Assembly: GCA_964617765.1 (NCBI GenBank)
Contig: CAZTZY010000056.1
Location: 1 to 21,430 of the forward strand
Source: CAZTZY01 sp964617765
Lineage (GTDB): Bacteria; Pseudomonadota; Gammaproteobacteria; Pseudomonadales; DT-91
Reading direction: 5' to 3'
Length of the DNA: 21,430 bases
Shown: one piece after another, positions 9,501 to 17,064 of the stretch
How the letters are laid out: every line of letters begins with the position of its first letter
Position numbering within the stretch: position 1 is the stretch's first letter
The notes under the pieces: generated by a model
What the model saw: the letters and a program-made list of their open reading frames with translations, nothing else
Database searches by the model: none
Told to the model about the DNA's origin: nothing
Translations under genes and position numbers: made by a program

Positions 9501-11756
9501 CGTAAGTGACCAGACAAAACTGGAACTGAAAAGACTGCCAGAAGCGTTAACAGTAATGACATCGTTAACGGTAGCAATGCCAATTCCTGCGGGTGAAACA
9601 CTCATTGAAGGTACTGGTGCGCCTGGAAATGCAGGTACTGTGCTTCCTAACGATTCAAGATGAGCGCGTAAAATATCAGCAGCTGAAGTGGAGTTATAGA
9701 TGGATGCCCAAAATCTATCCATGGATAAACGAGCTAAAGGCATCAGCCCGCGTTTGTAAACATAGTTTATCAGTTTTGTATTAGTGATAAATTCATTATA
9801 GTTGTCGAAGTTTTTTGTTGCGCTGTTAAGTTGTGTGTGACACATGCGGCAATGGCCAGCAAATACATCATGATAGAGCTCAGGTTCCGCAGCCCAGCCA
9901 GAAGGTGTAAAATCTTCGTTAAAGGTACTTTCTGGCAACTCATCAACAGGAAGTCTGTTAGTCTCGTCTCCATACCAACCATGAACTAATTCTATAGAGG
10001 TAGAATGTTCAGAAGGGTTATCGACATAGGTTGCAAGTGCATGCAAATTCAACTGCCGAATTTGCTCCTCTTGTGCTTCACGACTGTACTGGCTAATTTG
10101 TGCGGCAGAAAAGCTTTCGAGATTTAATGTACTTTCGATATATTTCTGTTCCTCAGCGTCTGCAAACAAGAATGCACTGACATCCCAAGGTAAGAAAGTA
10201 GCGCCAAGATCGGCTTGGGTTATATCCAGAAAATCTTTGCCGCCGCTGATACCCTGGTGACAACCTGTGCAAGCACCGGGAATGTATTTTTCTCCGCGGC
10301 CATCAAAATTAAGACTTTTTGAGCGTACAAATCCACCTTCTCTTTCATCATAAATATAAGCATAGAACTTGACGATTTTTTCATCGGCGCCAGGGGTTGT
10401 ATCAGGATTGGCAGTGTATTCCATGGCTACTAAAGCAAATTCGCCTAACTTGTTTATGCCTGCTTCTATTGACTGGTAATTCACCACAAAACTGAAAACG
10501 TTGCCATCTGCATCTTTGCGTGAATACATGTCACGGCCGAAGCCAAGATCGTAATTATTAACATAAAGTGCCCTGGCAGCATCAGTTGCAATCCAGTTGC
10601 CATTGATATCCTTGAAACCTGCATAAATAAACCAGTCTTCCAGTTTTTCAAATTCTTTGGCAGGGTCAATTAAATCGTAATAATTGCTGGCTGTTATATA
10701 GCTTTCCAGATTCATCGCAGAAAGCAGTTTTGTTACTGAAAGGCTTACGCTGGCTTCGCTGCTATCTAATATTTCAGTTGCTGTTATAGGGCCTTCAAAT
10801 ACCAGATTGGTTAAATCAATAATATGCGGTGTTAAATCGATGGTTGGATCAATAGTATCGAGAGCAAAAAACTCAAAAGTTTTCCCGCCGTTATTGGTAA
10901 GTTCAATTTTTGTTTCAAGAATAATATCGTCTATTAAATAACGTTCAACACGACGTTCACGTTCAACAGTTTCAAAGTGTTTGTTGATGTCATCCGCATC
11001 AATGCGGGGAATGGGTATAAACATTACAGGATTACGAGGATCATTGATGCCGTTATATCCTGTGGTTGGAGCGAAGTTAGCAGGAAATTCACTATTAATA
11101 GTTTGGCGATTGATTTCCAACTGGTCGTTTGAACCATCGCGGCGTATCCAGTGGGCGATGGTCACTACATCAAAGCTAAATGAGTCAGTAGTAGCATCAG
11201 TAGAATCTGCATCATTTAATACTGCTTTGATATAAAACTTGTTATAGCTATTGGTGGGGTGTGAAATAAAATGATCCACATCATCTGCAGGAATAATGTT
11301 AATGGAAACCAGATCTTCATCACTTTTGCCATTGGCATCAGTAATGCTCAGTTTGAATTGCAGTTGCGTTGGTGTGTTTACGTTAGGAGCGTTAAATACA
11401 GATGTGCTATCATTACGTTCAATTAATTCTACATCATAGCCAGAGCTATCCACTTGCTCCCAGTCGAATTGCAGTATCGGGGCATAATCGCTATCGCTGT
11501 CTTTGCCTGTTAAAGTCACTTCACTATTCGCACGTGCCTGATAGGTGGTGGGTTCTGAAGCTGTTTGCTCGCCTAGCAGGAGAGCCTTGGCACTGGCCAC
11601 TGGTTCGCCTTGTTCATTTTTATAATCAATACCGGCGTCTTTGCCACAGGATGCGATAAAAATTACACTGGTCAGTATGGTTGCCTGAAAAATCTGTTCG
11701 TATTTTTTTAGGTATTTGATAGTGGGTATTGATCGATATATATTCCGGCTATTCAT
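6588..11756 (-). CDS. giant lipoprotein with three haem-c motifs and eight fibronectin III domains
   Basis: The product has 1722 residues. The ATG at 11754-11756 has TAGGG about eight bases upstream. A long basic N-region and hydrophobic segment end in the lipobox IASC, so the mature lipoprotein should start at C37; Gly at +2 gives no inner-membrane retention signal. In order: a PKD/Ig-like domain (about 45-145); a large cytochrome-like region with haem-c motifs CTGCH (496-500) and CRMCH (636-640), followed by GLMPLARLSMDRFW, which could supply a Met ligand; a PKD-like domain (about 719-805); a cadherin-like segment (about 806-915); eight FN3 domains (about 923-1635); and a C-terminal module with a third CTGCH (1653-1657) and several further cysteines. 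It is probably a c-type cytochrome anchored in the outer membrane, though redox partners and substrate are unknown. It is the last gene of a probable operon with the barrel and caspase genes. Gene certain; role open. Confidence 0.9.
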   Translation of the reverse strand: MNSRNIYRSIPTIKYLKKYEQIFQATILTSVIFIASCGKDAGIDYKNEQGEPVASAKALLLGEQTASEPTTYQARANSEVTLTGKDSDSDYAPILQFDWEQVDSSGYDVELIERNDSTSVFNAPNVNTPTQLQFKLSITDANGKSDEDLVSINIIPADDVDHFISHPTNSYNKFYIKAVLNDADSTDATTDSFSFDVVTIAHWIRRDGSNDQLEINRQTINSEFPANFAPTTGYNGINDPRNPVMFIPIPRIDADDINKHFETVERERRVERYLIDDIILETKIELTNNGGKTFEFFALDTIDPTIDLTPHIIDLTNLVFEGPITATEILDSSEASVSLSVTKLLSAMNLESYITASNYYDLIDPAKEFEKLEDWFIYAGFKDINGNWIATDAARALYVNNYDLGFGRDMYSRKDADGNVFSFVVNYQSIEAGINKLGEFALVAMEYTANPDTTPGADEKIVKFYAYIYDEREGGFVRSKSLNFDGRGEKYIPGACTGCHQGISGGKDFLDITQADLGATFLPWDVSAFLFADAEEQKYIESTLNLESFSAAQISQYSREAQEEQIRQLNLHALATYVDNPSEHSTSIELVHGWYGDETNRLPVDELPESTFNEDFTPSGWAAEPELYHDVFAGHCRMCHTQLNSATKNFDNYNEFITNTKLINYVYKRGLMPLARLSMDRFWASIYNSTSAADILRAHLESLGSTVPAFPGAPVPSMSVSPAGIGIATVNDVITVNASGSLFSSSFVWSLTPPFGSSTILGSTSGPITSFQADTPGGDYDLQLTVYNDNGDSETLTTTISIIDRTPTAECLTANSSAMTAAGALDNIPVVSQLSVSLGDGGVYISDVIDGTYGTASIDADTQTINYQLNNPFSRGSDTIYYQVMDADGSPSNTNALCGNGGHSGYAAITIDSTPTGNLNPGSLSATRDSVKNTYEIDLSWAAPTGITAESYKVYKVGNATPIATVTAPTTSYSHTGLTPNTTYDYEVTAVVASSESSPSSSASATTLALLPTTLAAPTATTSQIGLTWSAPTGSVSNYKVYLEGNGTAIATVTAPTTAYTHTGLTSGQTYKYQVSGVDALPQESSKTASVTKTVIPAAPTGLVLSAGADPTSEIQLNWTTPSGVRDHYCIYRDGSAAGTTTSNSYLDTGSGGLASYHLYSYYVTAVSASTTNCIGVESSQSNTQTLRTAAAGGATTEPVLDSATVDVVNDASEIDLAWTPATAITATGYKVYRGGSLIATLGDVTSYSNTGLTYNTSYSYKVTALYDPGDGSTAETAFSNTITTSTDSLIPSGVGGSATSTTAITVTWAAPAANVDASGYTIYRDGVSRGTSSAATFNDTGLTEGTVYAYTITAKQGSQTSSASAAGNVATMPTAPSAPTFGTQTTSSLVVNWTAPDADSGYTYDVQFSTDNSTWSSLVTGVSTLTSTHTGRTAGTLYYYRVRAIKNSVNSAWGSSASKSTLPNAPTGVTAADATATTTIGISWTAPASGNVSTYNVYRGATLICSGSATTSCSDTGRTPGTSFSYTVKSVANSELSAASSADNGYTAPNNVTIGTATATSKSAITLTWTNATGASSYNIYNDSTGLVVLNDAGTPASITGLSSYTAYTFKIKAVSADGFESLSFSGNASATTYVSYSTNIGNGLIGTGGSCTGCHGAALHQGTSGADVSAYFPTCVTNNSGDCSAYITTGCVSGTMCWTPTHPYRDLIRSWVSEGSNRSN
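6786..6800 (-). other. haem-c binding motif 3 (CTGCH), C-terminal
   Basis: This encodes C-T-G-C-H at residues 1653-1657 of the FN3/haem lipoprotein, only about 17 residues after the last FN3 domain. Four further cysteines follow within about 45 residues, two of them in C-x5-C spacing, which could form disulfides but not a second CxxCH site. Confidence 0.85.
6852..8990 (-). repeat. array of eight fibronectin type III domains
   Basis: The region encodes eight consecutive modules of about 89 residues (about residues 923-1635). Each shows the FN3 pattern of an early tryptophan in a strand of the type I-x-L-x-W-x-A-P, then a Y-x-(V/I)-Y-(R/K) strand, then a G-L-T/G-R-T...Y-x-Y-x-V strand. The first two modules are especially alike: both contain IATVTAPTT followed by a Y-x-H-T-G-L-T block, and the DNA is visibly similar, which indicates a recent duplication. 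In bacteria FN3 strings are typical of surface or secreted proteins, where they act as spacers or weak binding modules. Confidence 0.88.
9837..9851 (-). other. haem-c binding motif 2 (CRMCH)
   Basis: This encodes C-R-M-C-H at residues 636-640 of the FN3/haem lipoprotein, in the context DVFAGHCRMCHTQL. A conserved-looking GLMPLARLSMDRFW stretch lies about 40 residues later and may hold the sixth haem ligand. Confidence 0.85.
10257..10271 (-). other. haem-c binding motif 1 (CTGCH)
   Basis: This encodes C-T-G-C-H at residues 496-500 of the FN3/haem lipoprotein, in the context YIPGACTGCHQGISGG. It is 140 residues before the second motif, so the two probably belong to separate haem lobes of one cytochrome unit. 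Confidence 0.85.
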
Positions 11757-11894
11757 AATTATGCCCTACTATTTAAACTGTCTTGTTTAAGCAATCATTA
11801 AATTTGCCATTATTTAAAAGTTAGATAAATCTTTTAAAAAAGAGCAGTTTTATTTTGCTATTTTCAGGGTGTATATTTTTAATTCGTTAAAGAA

Positions 11895-13385
11895 TTAAAA
11901 TTCGTATCTTAGTCCGCCAGCAATGGTGTTCTGCTTAAAAGCAGTTATATTTTGTACAGTGCTGGCACTAATGAATCCTTGTAAGCCTCCGGTTGCTGGC
12001 CCACCTAAGGTATTTTGACGTGCTCCGCGTAATACAAACGAACTGCCAATGGTGTAAGTCTCGTAACTTTTCTCAATAGGGTTACTTTCGAATCTGAAAA
12101 ACGAGGCTGTAGAAAAACTGTAGGTAGCGTTTACATAGGTTGCTTCAATAATGTGTGGATCGGTTTCGTGCTGGGTATGGTGCGCTAAATCAATGAAAGG
12201 AACGATAACTCCGATTGAAGACGAGAAAACATGCTGCAGCCTCAGTGCTAGAATACTTTCCAGGGCATCAAACTTTTGTTCCTTGATCAATAAATTAAAA
12301 TTGTCATTTTTTAAGTCTTTTTCTTTGAAAGCATCAATGGTGGTGTTTTGATAATTAACTGTTAGTGATGGTTCAATACTTAATGCGGGGTAGGATGGTA
12401 TATACCAGGTATATCCAGTCGCCAGCGACGCAGAATACATGTTAGCATTGTTTTCGCTGTCTTCGCGGGTGTCAGTGTCAGGAATATTCACATTGCCAGA
12501 GTTATAGCGAATACCTCGCTCGCTATCAAAATTAGCTTGTTGATAACCAATGGATGTCAGGAAAAACCATTCGGGTGCCTGGTAAAGCAGAAAAGGAATT
12601 AATGAATAGGCTGTCATATCTACTTTTCCATCGACAACACTTTTCTCTGAATCAAAATCAATACGATCCATTTGTACAGCAAAAGTGGTACCGATAGCCC
12701 AGGTGTCAGTTAGTCGGTAGTCAAAACCGGCATTAATGCCGGTGCCATCAGAATCGTATGCAGCTTCGTGTTCGGTAGGATCCTGACTGCCCCAGTTATA
12801 GGATAGATTTAGAAAGCCACCCCATGGTGACCAGACTGGGTCTTTTTCATCTCCGGAATTTAAGCCTGCATAATCAGCATTATATAACGCAATCCATTCA
12901 TCACTGTTTTGTTGGGGCGTTCCTGATAAATTAAAACCTGTAGCACCTGAGCGAATAGCACTGACACGAGTTTGCAGATTCGTTAATTGGCCGCCCAGAA
13001 AACTGTCTGCCATATCAGATTGTGTGGTGTATTCTTCTGCTGAGTGCCAGCGTAATGCTTTTCCCAATGCTTCGAGACTAACTTGCAAGCTAAATTCCGA
13101 TGATCCGCAGTTATCTAGAGGATCACATAAGTCATTGGCAGTTTGTACGAGTTCTCGAACTTTTTCCCATACCATAAATGTAAAATCGTTAGAGCAGGCT
13201 TGAGAGGCGATATCAAGGCTAGTTTCAGGGCAGCCTAGCGCTTGAAGGTCATCATAAAGATGTTGATTGGCTTCGGCAGCCTTTTCTTCAAGTTCAATAG
13301 CATACTGACCTGAGAATGTAAGCAGGTCTGCGAGCGCGCTAGTGGAAAATACAAGACACACAAAAATCGTTAATATTTTTTTCAT
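11895..13385 (-). CDS. outer-membrane beta-barrel (autotransporter-type) protein
   Basis: The product has 496 residues. A signal peptide (residues 1-19, cleaved after SALA) is followed by a short, largely helical region to about residue 190 with four cysteines (C52, C64, C87, C93) that could form two disulfides. The rest, from about PWGGFLNLSYNWGSQ to the end, is a series of alternating amphipathic strands. It ends in GGLRYEF, with the C-terminal Phe recognised by the Bam machinery, and matches the autotransporter beta-domain (PF03797). The passenger part is far too short for a classic adhesin or protease and is not an obvious beta-helix, so it may be an anchor, pore or partner protein rather than a secreted effector. 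The start at 13385 has AGGA upstream and lies only 25 bp after the caspase gene, so the two are almost certainly cotranscribed. The next gene starts 138 bp downstream with no clear terminator between. Confidence 0.85.
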   Translation of the reverse strand: MKKILTIFVCLVFSTSALADLLTFSGQYAIELEEKAAEANQHLYDDLQALGCPETSLDIASQACSNDFTFMVWEKVRELVQTANDLCDPLDNCGSSEFSLQVSLEALGKALRWHSAEEYTTQSDMADSFLGGQLTNLQTRVSAIRSGATGFNLSGTPQQNSDEWIALYNADYAGLNSGDEKDPVWSPWGGFLNLSYNWGSQDPTEHEAAYDSDGTGINAGFDYRLTDTWAIGTTFAVQMDRIDFDSEKSVVDGKVDMTAYSLIPFLLYQAPEWFFLTSIGYQQANFDSERGIRYNSGNVNIPDTDTREDSENNANMYSASLATGYTWYIPSYPALSIEPSLTVNYQNTTIDAFKEKDLKNDNFNLLIKEQKFDALESILALRLQHVFSSSIGVIVPFIDLAHHTQHETDPHIIEATYVNATYSFSTASFFRFESNPIEKSYETYTIGSSFVLRGARQNTLGGPATGGLQGFISASTVQNITAFKQNTIAGGLRYEF

Positions 13386-13410
13386 TATAATTGAATCCTA
13401 TTCAATAAAA

Positions 13411-15057
13411 TCAGCTACTCTTTTTGGGTACAAAGAAGAATTCGCCTACTTCATGGCCTGCACCCTTAATTGCCTTATATTGCGGCTCTTGTTTGAATTT
13501 GGCAGCTGTTGATTCTTTTACAACCCTGTCATGAACAGCTTTGAAGAGTTGTGGGCCGGTCATAATTTCTTTGTTATTTTTTAAGGTGTCTACAAAAGCT
13601 GTAGCAAAGATAGAATGCTTTTCGCCATTACTATCAAGAACCGGTTTGTCTCCGCCCGATGACAAGAGTAAGCGAGAGCGTTTGTTGGCTTTATATTTCA
13701 AAAACTCAGCACTGTTTTGTTGGTTGCCTACCATTAATATATCAGGCGAAGAAGACAATAAGCCTGCATAACAGGAATCAGCTACTACCAAAACACGTTT
13801 GGCATTAATACGGGAAAGATGGCGTGTAATGAATTCATTAGATACCCAGTTGGTATCGCGCGGTGGTGCGTCAGCGTTGGTAGGTAGCCAATAACCTGAT
13901 TCGATATTGTCTGTAGCTAATCTTACGCCATGACCAGCATAGAATATCAACAAGTTATCATTTTCAGTTAATTGCTGATTGAGGTTATTAATGGCTTCCA
14001 TGATAGAAACGTTATCGGCATTAACAACTTTTTCTACAGTGAAACCATAATTCTGGCTAAGTACATCTGCTACAGCATTAATATCGTTAACAGGCGTATC
14101 AAGACTTTCTACATTGTCATAATTTTGTACTCCAATAACCAACGCATAATATTTGCCGAAATTAATGTCTTTTCCGACAATATCTTCCCCGGTCACTTTG
14201 AAGGTTTTTTGGTCTTTACTGACAACGGTTCTTAATTTCAGCGCATTTGAAGTGACAGTTGAGGCAGCTACTACAGTAGCGAGTTTGGCTTTGCTGGCGA
14301 TACTGTCAGCTTTCAAGTCTGCAATCATTTCATTAAGCGTGGATATTTGGGCAGCATTATTTTTTTGTTGTTGCAGGTCGGTTGTTAAAGCGGCAATCTG
14401 GGTTTGTAATAAACGTAGTTGTGTATCTTTCTTTTCGACTTCTGTTCGTAGTTTGGCTTCCATTTCTTTTTGTTGCTCTTCCATGGCGGATTGATAAACG
14501 ATGCTGTCTTCAGGTAAGCCCCAAGCCTGACGGTAGTAGTTCATGGCAATGAGTTTGTCTTTTTCTACGCCAAGCCCTTGTTCGTAGAGCGTACCAAGAT
14601 TGAATAATGCGCGTTTGTTACCTTGGTCGGCTGATTTTTGATACCAGATTGCGGCGACTTCATAATTAGGTTCACCTCCTAATCCGCGTTCAAAAATTTC
14701 ACCTACATTGGCTTGTGCTTCCGCATCACCGGTTTCGGCTGATGGCATCCATACCGCTAAAGCAGTTTTATAATCGGCCCGATCATATGCCACATATTCA
14801 CCACCGCGAATTCCACAATCTGCAGCGGTAATGGTTGCTGGACGTCTTGGCGTTATGTAGACCTGATTTCCGAGCATACGTGTTTGTCCGGGTAGCAGGC
14901 AATCTACTATTTGCAGTGCTGCAATCCGTTCAGTTTTTGATTGGGCTTTAGCTTCAACTGAAGTTTCTGGCGCGCTGGAAGAGCAACTCAAAAGGCTCAC
15001 TGTGAGAGAAGTTGCAGCGATTTTTAAGAAGTAAGGCCGAAAAATATTTTGCTCCAT
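13411..15057 (-). CDS. caspase-fold (peptidase C14) lipoprotein with Sel1 repeats
   Basis: The product has 548 residues from the ATG at 15055-15057. This start gives a lipoprotein signal with lipobox LLSC at C25 and serines at +2 and +3, predicting outer-membrane sorting. The frame stays open to 15135 but those extra residues would spoil the signal. After it come a conserved-looking CGIRGGEYVAYDRADY stretch, two Sel1/TPR-like repeats (about 93-184), a Gln/Lys-rich coiled coil (about 190-265), and a C-terminal caspase domain (about 304-548). The catalytic pair is visible: His376 in FYAGHG and Cys429 in ADSCYAG, each after a hydrophobic strand as in metacaspase-like peptidases. It should therefore be an active Cys protease, facing the periplasm if the lipoprotein prediction holds. 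Cleavage after basic residues is usual for bacterial relatives but cannot be read here. It heads the probable operon with the barrel and FN3/haem genes. Confidence 0.9.
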   Translation of the reverse strand: MEQNIFRPYFLKIAATSLTVSLLSCSSSAPETSVEAKAQSKTERIAALQIVDCLLPGQTRMLGNQVYITPRRPATITAADCGIRGGEYVAYDRADYKTALAVWMPSAETGDAEAQANVGEIFERGLGGEPNYEVAAIWYQKSADQGNKRALFNLGTLYEQGLGVEKDKLIAMNYYRQAWGLPEDSIVYQSAMEEQQKEMEAKLRTEVEKKDTQLRLLQTQIAALTTDLQQQKNNAAQISTLNEMIADLKADSIASKAKLATVVAASTVTSNALKLRTVVSKDQKTFKVTGEDIVGKDINFGKYYALVIGVQNYDNVESLDTPVNDINAVADVLSQNYGFTVEKVVNADNVSIMEAINNLNQQLTENDNLLIFYAGHGVRLATDNIESGYWLPTNADAPPRDTNWVSNEFITRHLSRINAKRVLVVADSCYAGLLSSSPDILMVGNQQNSAEFLKYKANKRSRLLLSSGGDKPVLDSNGEKHSIFATAFVDTLKNNKEIMTGPQLFKAVHDRVVKESTAAKFKQEPQYKAIKGAGHEVGEFFFVPKKSS

Positions 15058-15322
15058 GATGGCATTCCTGACGTAAGTTGAGTTGACGTATATCAATGAT
15101 TGTAGTGTTTTCTGGGGATTATGCCCATAGTTCACAGCTTTTGTAATGTTGGATTGGGAATAGATTAAAAATATTTAATATTGCATGGGCAGGTTAATGC
15201 AAATTTCTATTTTCAGGCAGATTAATTTCTTTTTTTCGTGTCCTGAGTCACATTTAATCGCTGTGTGCTAGAAAGTAACTTCAGTTTGTGAATCGAAGTC
15301 TACTGGAATGCAGGGATTTTAG

Positions 15323-15344
15323 AAAAGAGCCTGTTTTCAGGCTC
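15323..15344 (-). terminator. rho-independent terminator after the kinase gene
   Basis: On the minus strand a 7-bp stem (15338-15344 with 15327-15333, GAGCCTG/CAGGCTC) closes an AAAA loop and is followed by TTTTCT. It begins eight bases after the kinase stop codon (15353-15355). It separates the kinase from the caspase operon, which therefore needs its own promoter in 15058-15322. I could not pick a convincing promoter there. Confidence 0.82.
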
Positions 15345-15352
15345 CTGTGCAT

Positions 15353-16873
15353 CTAGATTGATTCCTTGTATTCCAGTAATTTTTTATTGGTTTTTAACGC
15401 TTCATATTGCAACATCGATTCAACCATTTTCAGGCGATCACCTTTGCTTTGGCTGGCAATAGACTGCAGGATTGTATCTAGAACGTCATCAAACATGGCC
15501 ATAACTTCTGGATTGTAAGGGTGTAAGGCAAATGCCATGTCCAGTGTTGTTAATGCACCATTATAATCCTCAAACTGGATAGCCATTTTGGCATCCGCCA
15601 GTTCTGCTGTAATTTTTTGTTGGGTTTCAGCGGGAAGCTCACTAAAAGGTATTTCAGGACCTAATTCAGGCGCTTTCAGAAAATACATGCTTCCAATAGT
15701 GATAAAGGCAGCAGTGATAACTGTTGCAGCTATATATAAAGGGGTTTTACTTTTGGCCGTGAATTTTTGTAAAAACTCTTGTGCATCCAGTATACGGTCT
15801 TCACGTTTGAAGGCTAAAGCACCCGTAATGGCCTGCCATTGTTGTTTAGTAAGGCCTTTTACTTTTTCTGGTGTCAATCCTTGTTCCATCGCTTTAGTAG
15901 CCATGGTTTTATTAAAAGGATGTTTGCCAGTCAGTAATTCATAGGCAATCAATCCCATGGCATAAACGTCATCAGACGGATGTGGTTCTTCGCCCTGAAT
16001 CATTTCCCAGCTGGCATATGCTGGTGTTAACGCGCCCAGTTCTCCGGCATCAAAGACGGTATCATCTTTAGTTTGTGGGCCATCTTTTAAATCTTTTCCT
16101 GATTTAAAGGCTCTGGCAATACCAAAATCGAGCAGTTTTACAGTGCCTTCTTTGGTGAGGAATAAATTGCCGGGTTTTAAATCGGAATGTACCAGGCCTT
16201 TTTGATGTGCGTATGCCAGGCCACGGGCGCATTGGGTAATGAGATCTATAGCTTCTTCAAGTGGTCGTGCGTCGCTGCGTATTTCTTCATCCATGGGTTT
16301 GCCGCTCAGGGCTTCCATCGTGATGTAAGCAGTATCGCCCTGCCGATCAAAATCATAAACTGTAACAATATTCGGATGCGCCAGATCCTGGGTTTTTCTG
16401 GCTTCGCGCTGCATTGAAATAAACGCTTGTGGATGTTTTTTGAAACTGTCCCCTAAAACCTTAAAAGCGACGTACGGGTTTTTGTCCTGTGCTTCGACTT
16501 TGCGCTTATCTATCGCCAGATAAACTTCACCCATGCCGCCGCGCCCGAGAAGCTTTTCCAGGGTGAATCGGTCTTTAATGACTGAACCAATGCCCACTCG
16601 CGGAGTGAATTTAGTGCTGGTAGCTTCGACAATGGCTTCTGTACCGCCAGCCAGCACAGTGGATTGAGTTTTTTCGGCAAGTTCAACCGTGGCATCACTG
16701 ATGATTTGTGTGGCATCTGCATCAGGTTGGATTAATTGGGTGGCATCAGGGTCTGCATGTTGGGTTTTGAAGCTTTCAACCTCCGTGGCACTCAGTACAG
16801 TAGATTCGCCTGGCGCTTCTGGTCGCTCGGCAGGGTGTTCAAAAATCTGCGTCTTATCATTATCTGTAGTCAT
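15353..16873 (-). CDS. membrane Hanks-type Ser/Thr protein kinase
   Basis: The product has 506 residues. The ATG at 16871-16873 is preferred because GAAG lies six bases upstream; a GTG at 16885 could add four residues. Residues 1-95 are Thr/Gln/Asp-rich and probably disordered, with five TQ pairs, two of them in the near-repeat DATQLI/DATQII. The kinase domain (about 102-370) has the glycine loop GRGGMGEV (110-117), ATP lysine K138 in VAFKV, catalytic HSDLKPGN (H229-D231), DFG (249-251) and activation segment TPAYASWE. The usual HRD arginine is serine, so this is a non-RD kinase. One membrane helix (about 378-399) leads to a periplasmic tail of about 105 residues with TPR-like helices that may sense a ligand or partner. 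It has its own terminator, so it is next to, but not in, the caspase operon. It is divergent from the oxidoreductase gene at 17065. Confidence 0.93.
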   Translation of the reverse strand: MTTDNDKTQIFEHPAERPEAPGESTVLSATEVESFKTQHADPDATQLIQPDADATQIISDATVELAEKTQSTVLAGGTEAIVEATSTKFTPRVGIGSVIKDRFTLEKLLGRGGMGEVYLAIDKRKVEAQDKNPYVAFKVLGDSFKKHPQAFISMQREARKTQDLAHPNIVTVYDFDRQGDTAYITMEALSGKPMDEEIRSDARPLEEAIDLITQCARGLAYAHQKGLVHSDLKPGNLFLTKEGTVKLLDFGIARAFKSGKDLKDGPQTKDDTVFDAGELGALTPAYASWEMIQGEEPHPSDDVYAMGLIAYELLTGKHPFNKTMATKAMEQGLTPEKVKGLTKQQWQAITGALAFKREDRILDAQEFLQKFTAKSKTPLYIAATVITAAFITIGSMYFLKAPELGPEIPFSELPAETQQKITAELADAKMAIQFEDYNGALTTLDMAFALHPYNPEVMAMFDDVLDTILQSIASQSKGDRLKMVESMLQYEALKTNKKLLEYKESI

Positions 16874-17064
16874 GATTTTCTTCACATAAAGGTTGAAAGC
16901 GTTAACTCATTCTACACATAGATGGGTGAATTAAAATAATTGCTTGTGTTAAAGATGTACTTTGAAAGTGTGTCTGTGTCATGGGTAATTCATGCAAACG
17001 GATGAGGAAGTTATTGCCAAGGCCATCTACATTAATAGAAATAGCGGAGCGGGGAGAATAAGAA

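Noticed and set aside
15181..15202. TTGCAT-N10-ATGCAA inverted repeat upstream of the caspase gene
   Set aside because: It looks like an operator and sits at a sensible place, but a six-base inverted repeat with a free spacer is expected about once by chance in a region of this size.
6588..16885. A type VI secretion or toxin-antitoxin defence locus, suggested by the kinase and caspase
   Set aside because: No Tss, FHA, phosphatase, nuclease, TIR or other defence or secretion gene is present, and the proteins are predicted to be in the envelope.
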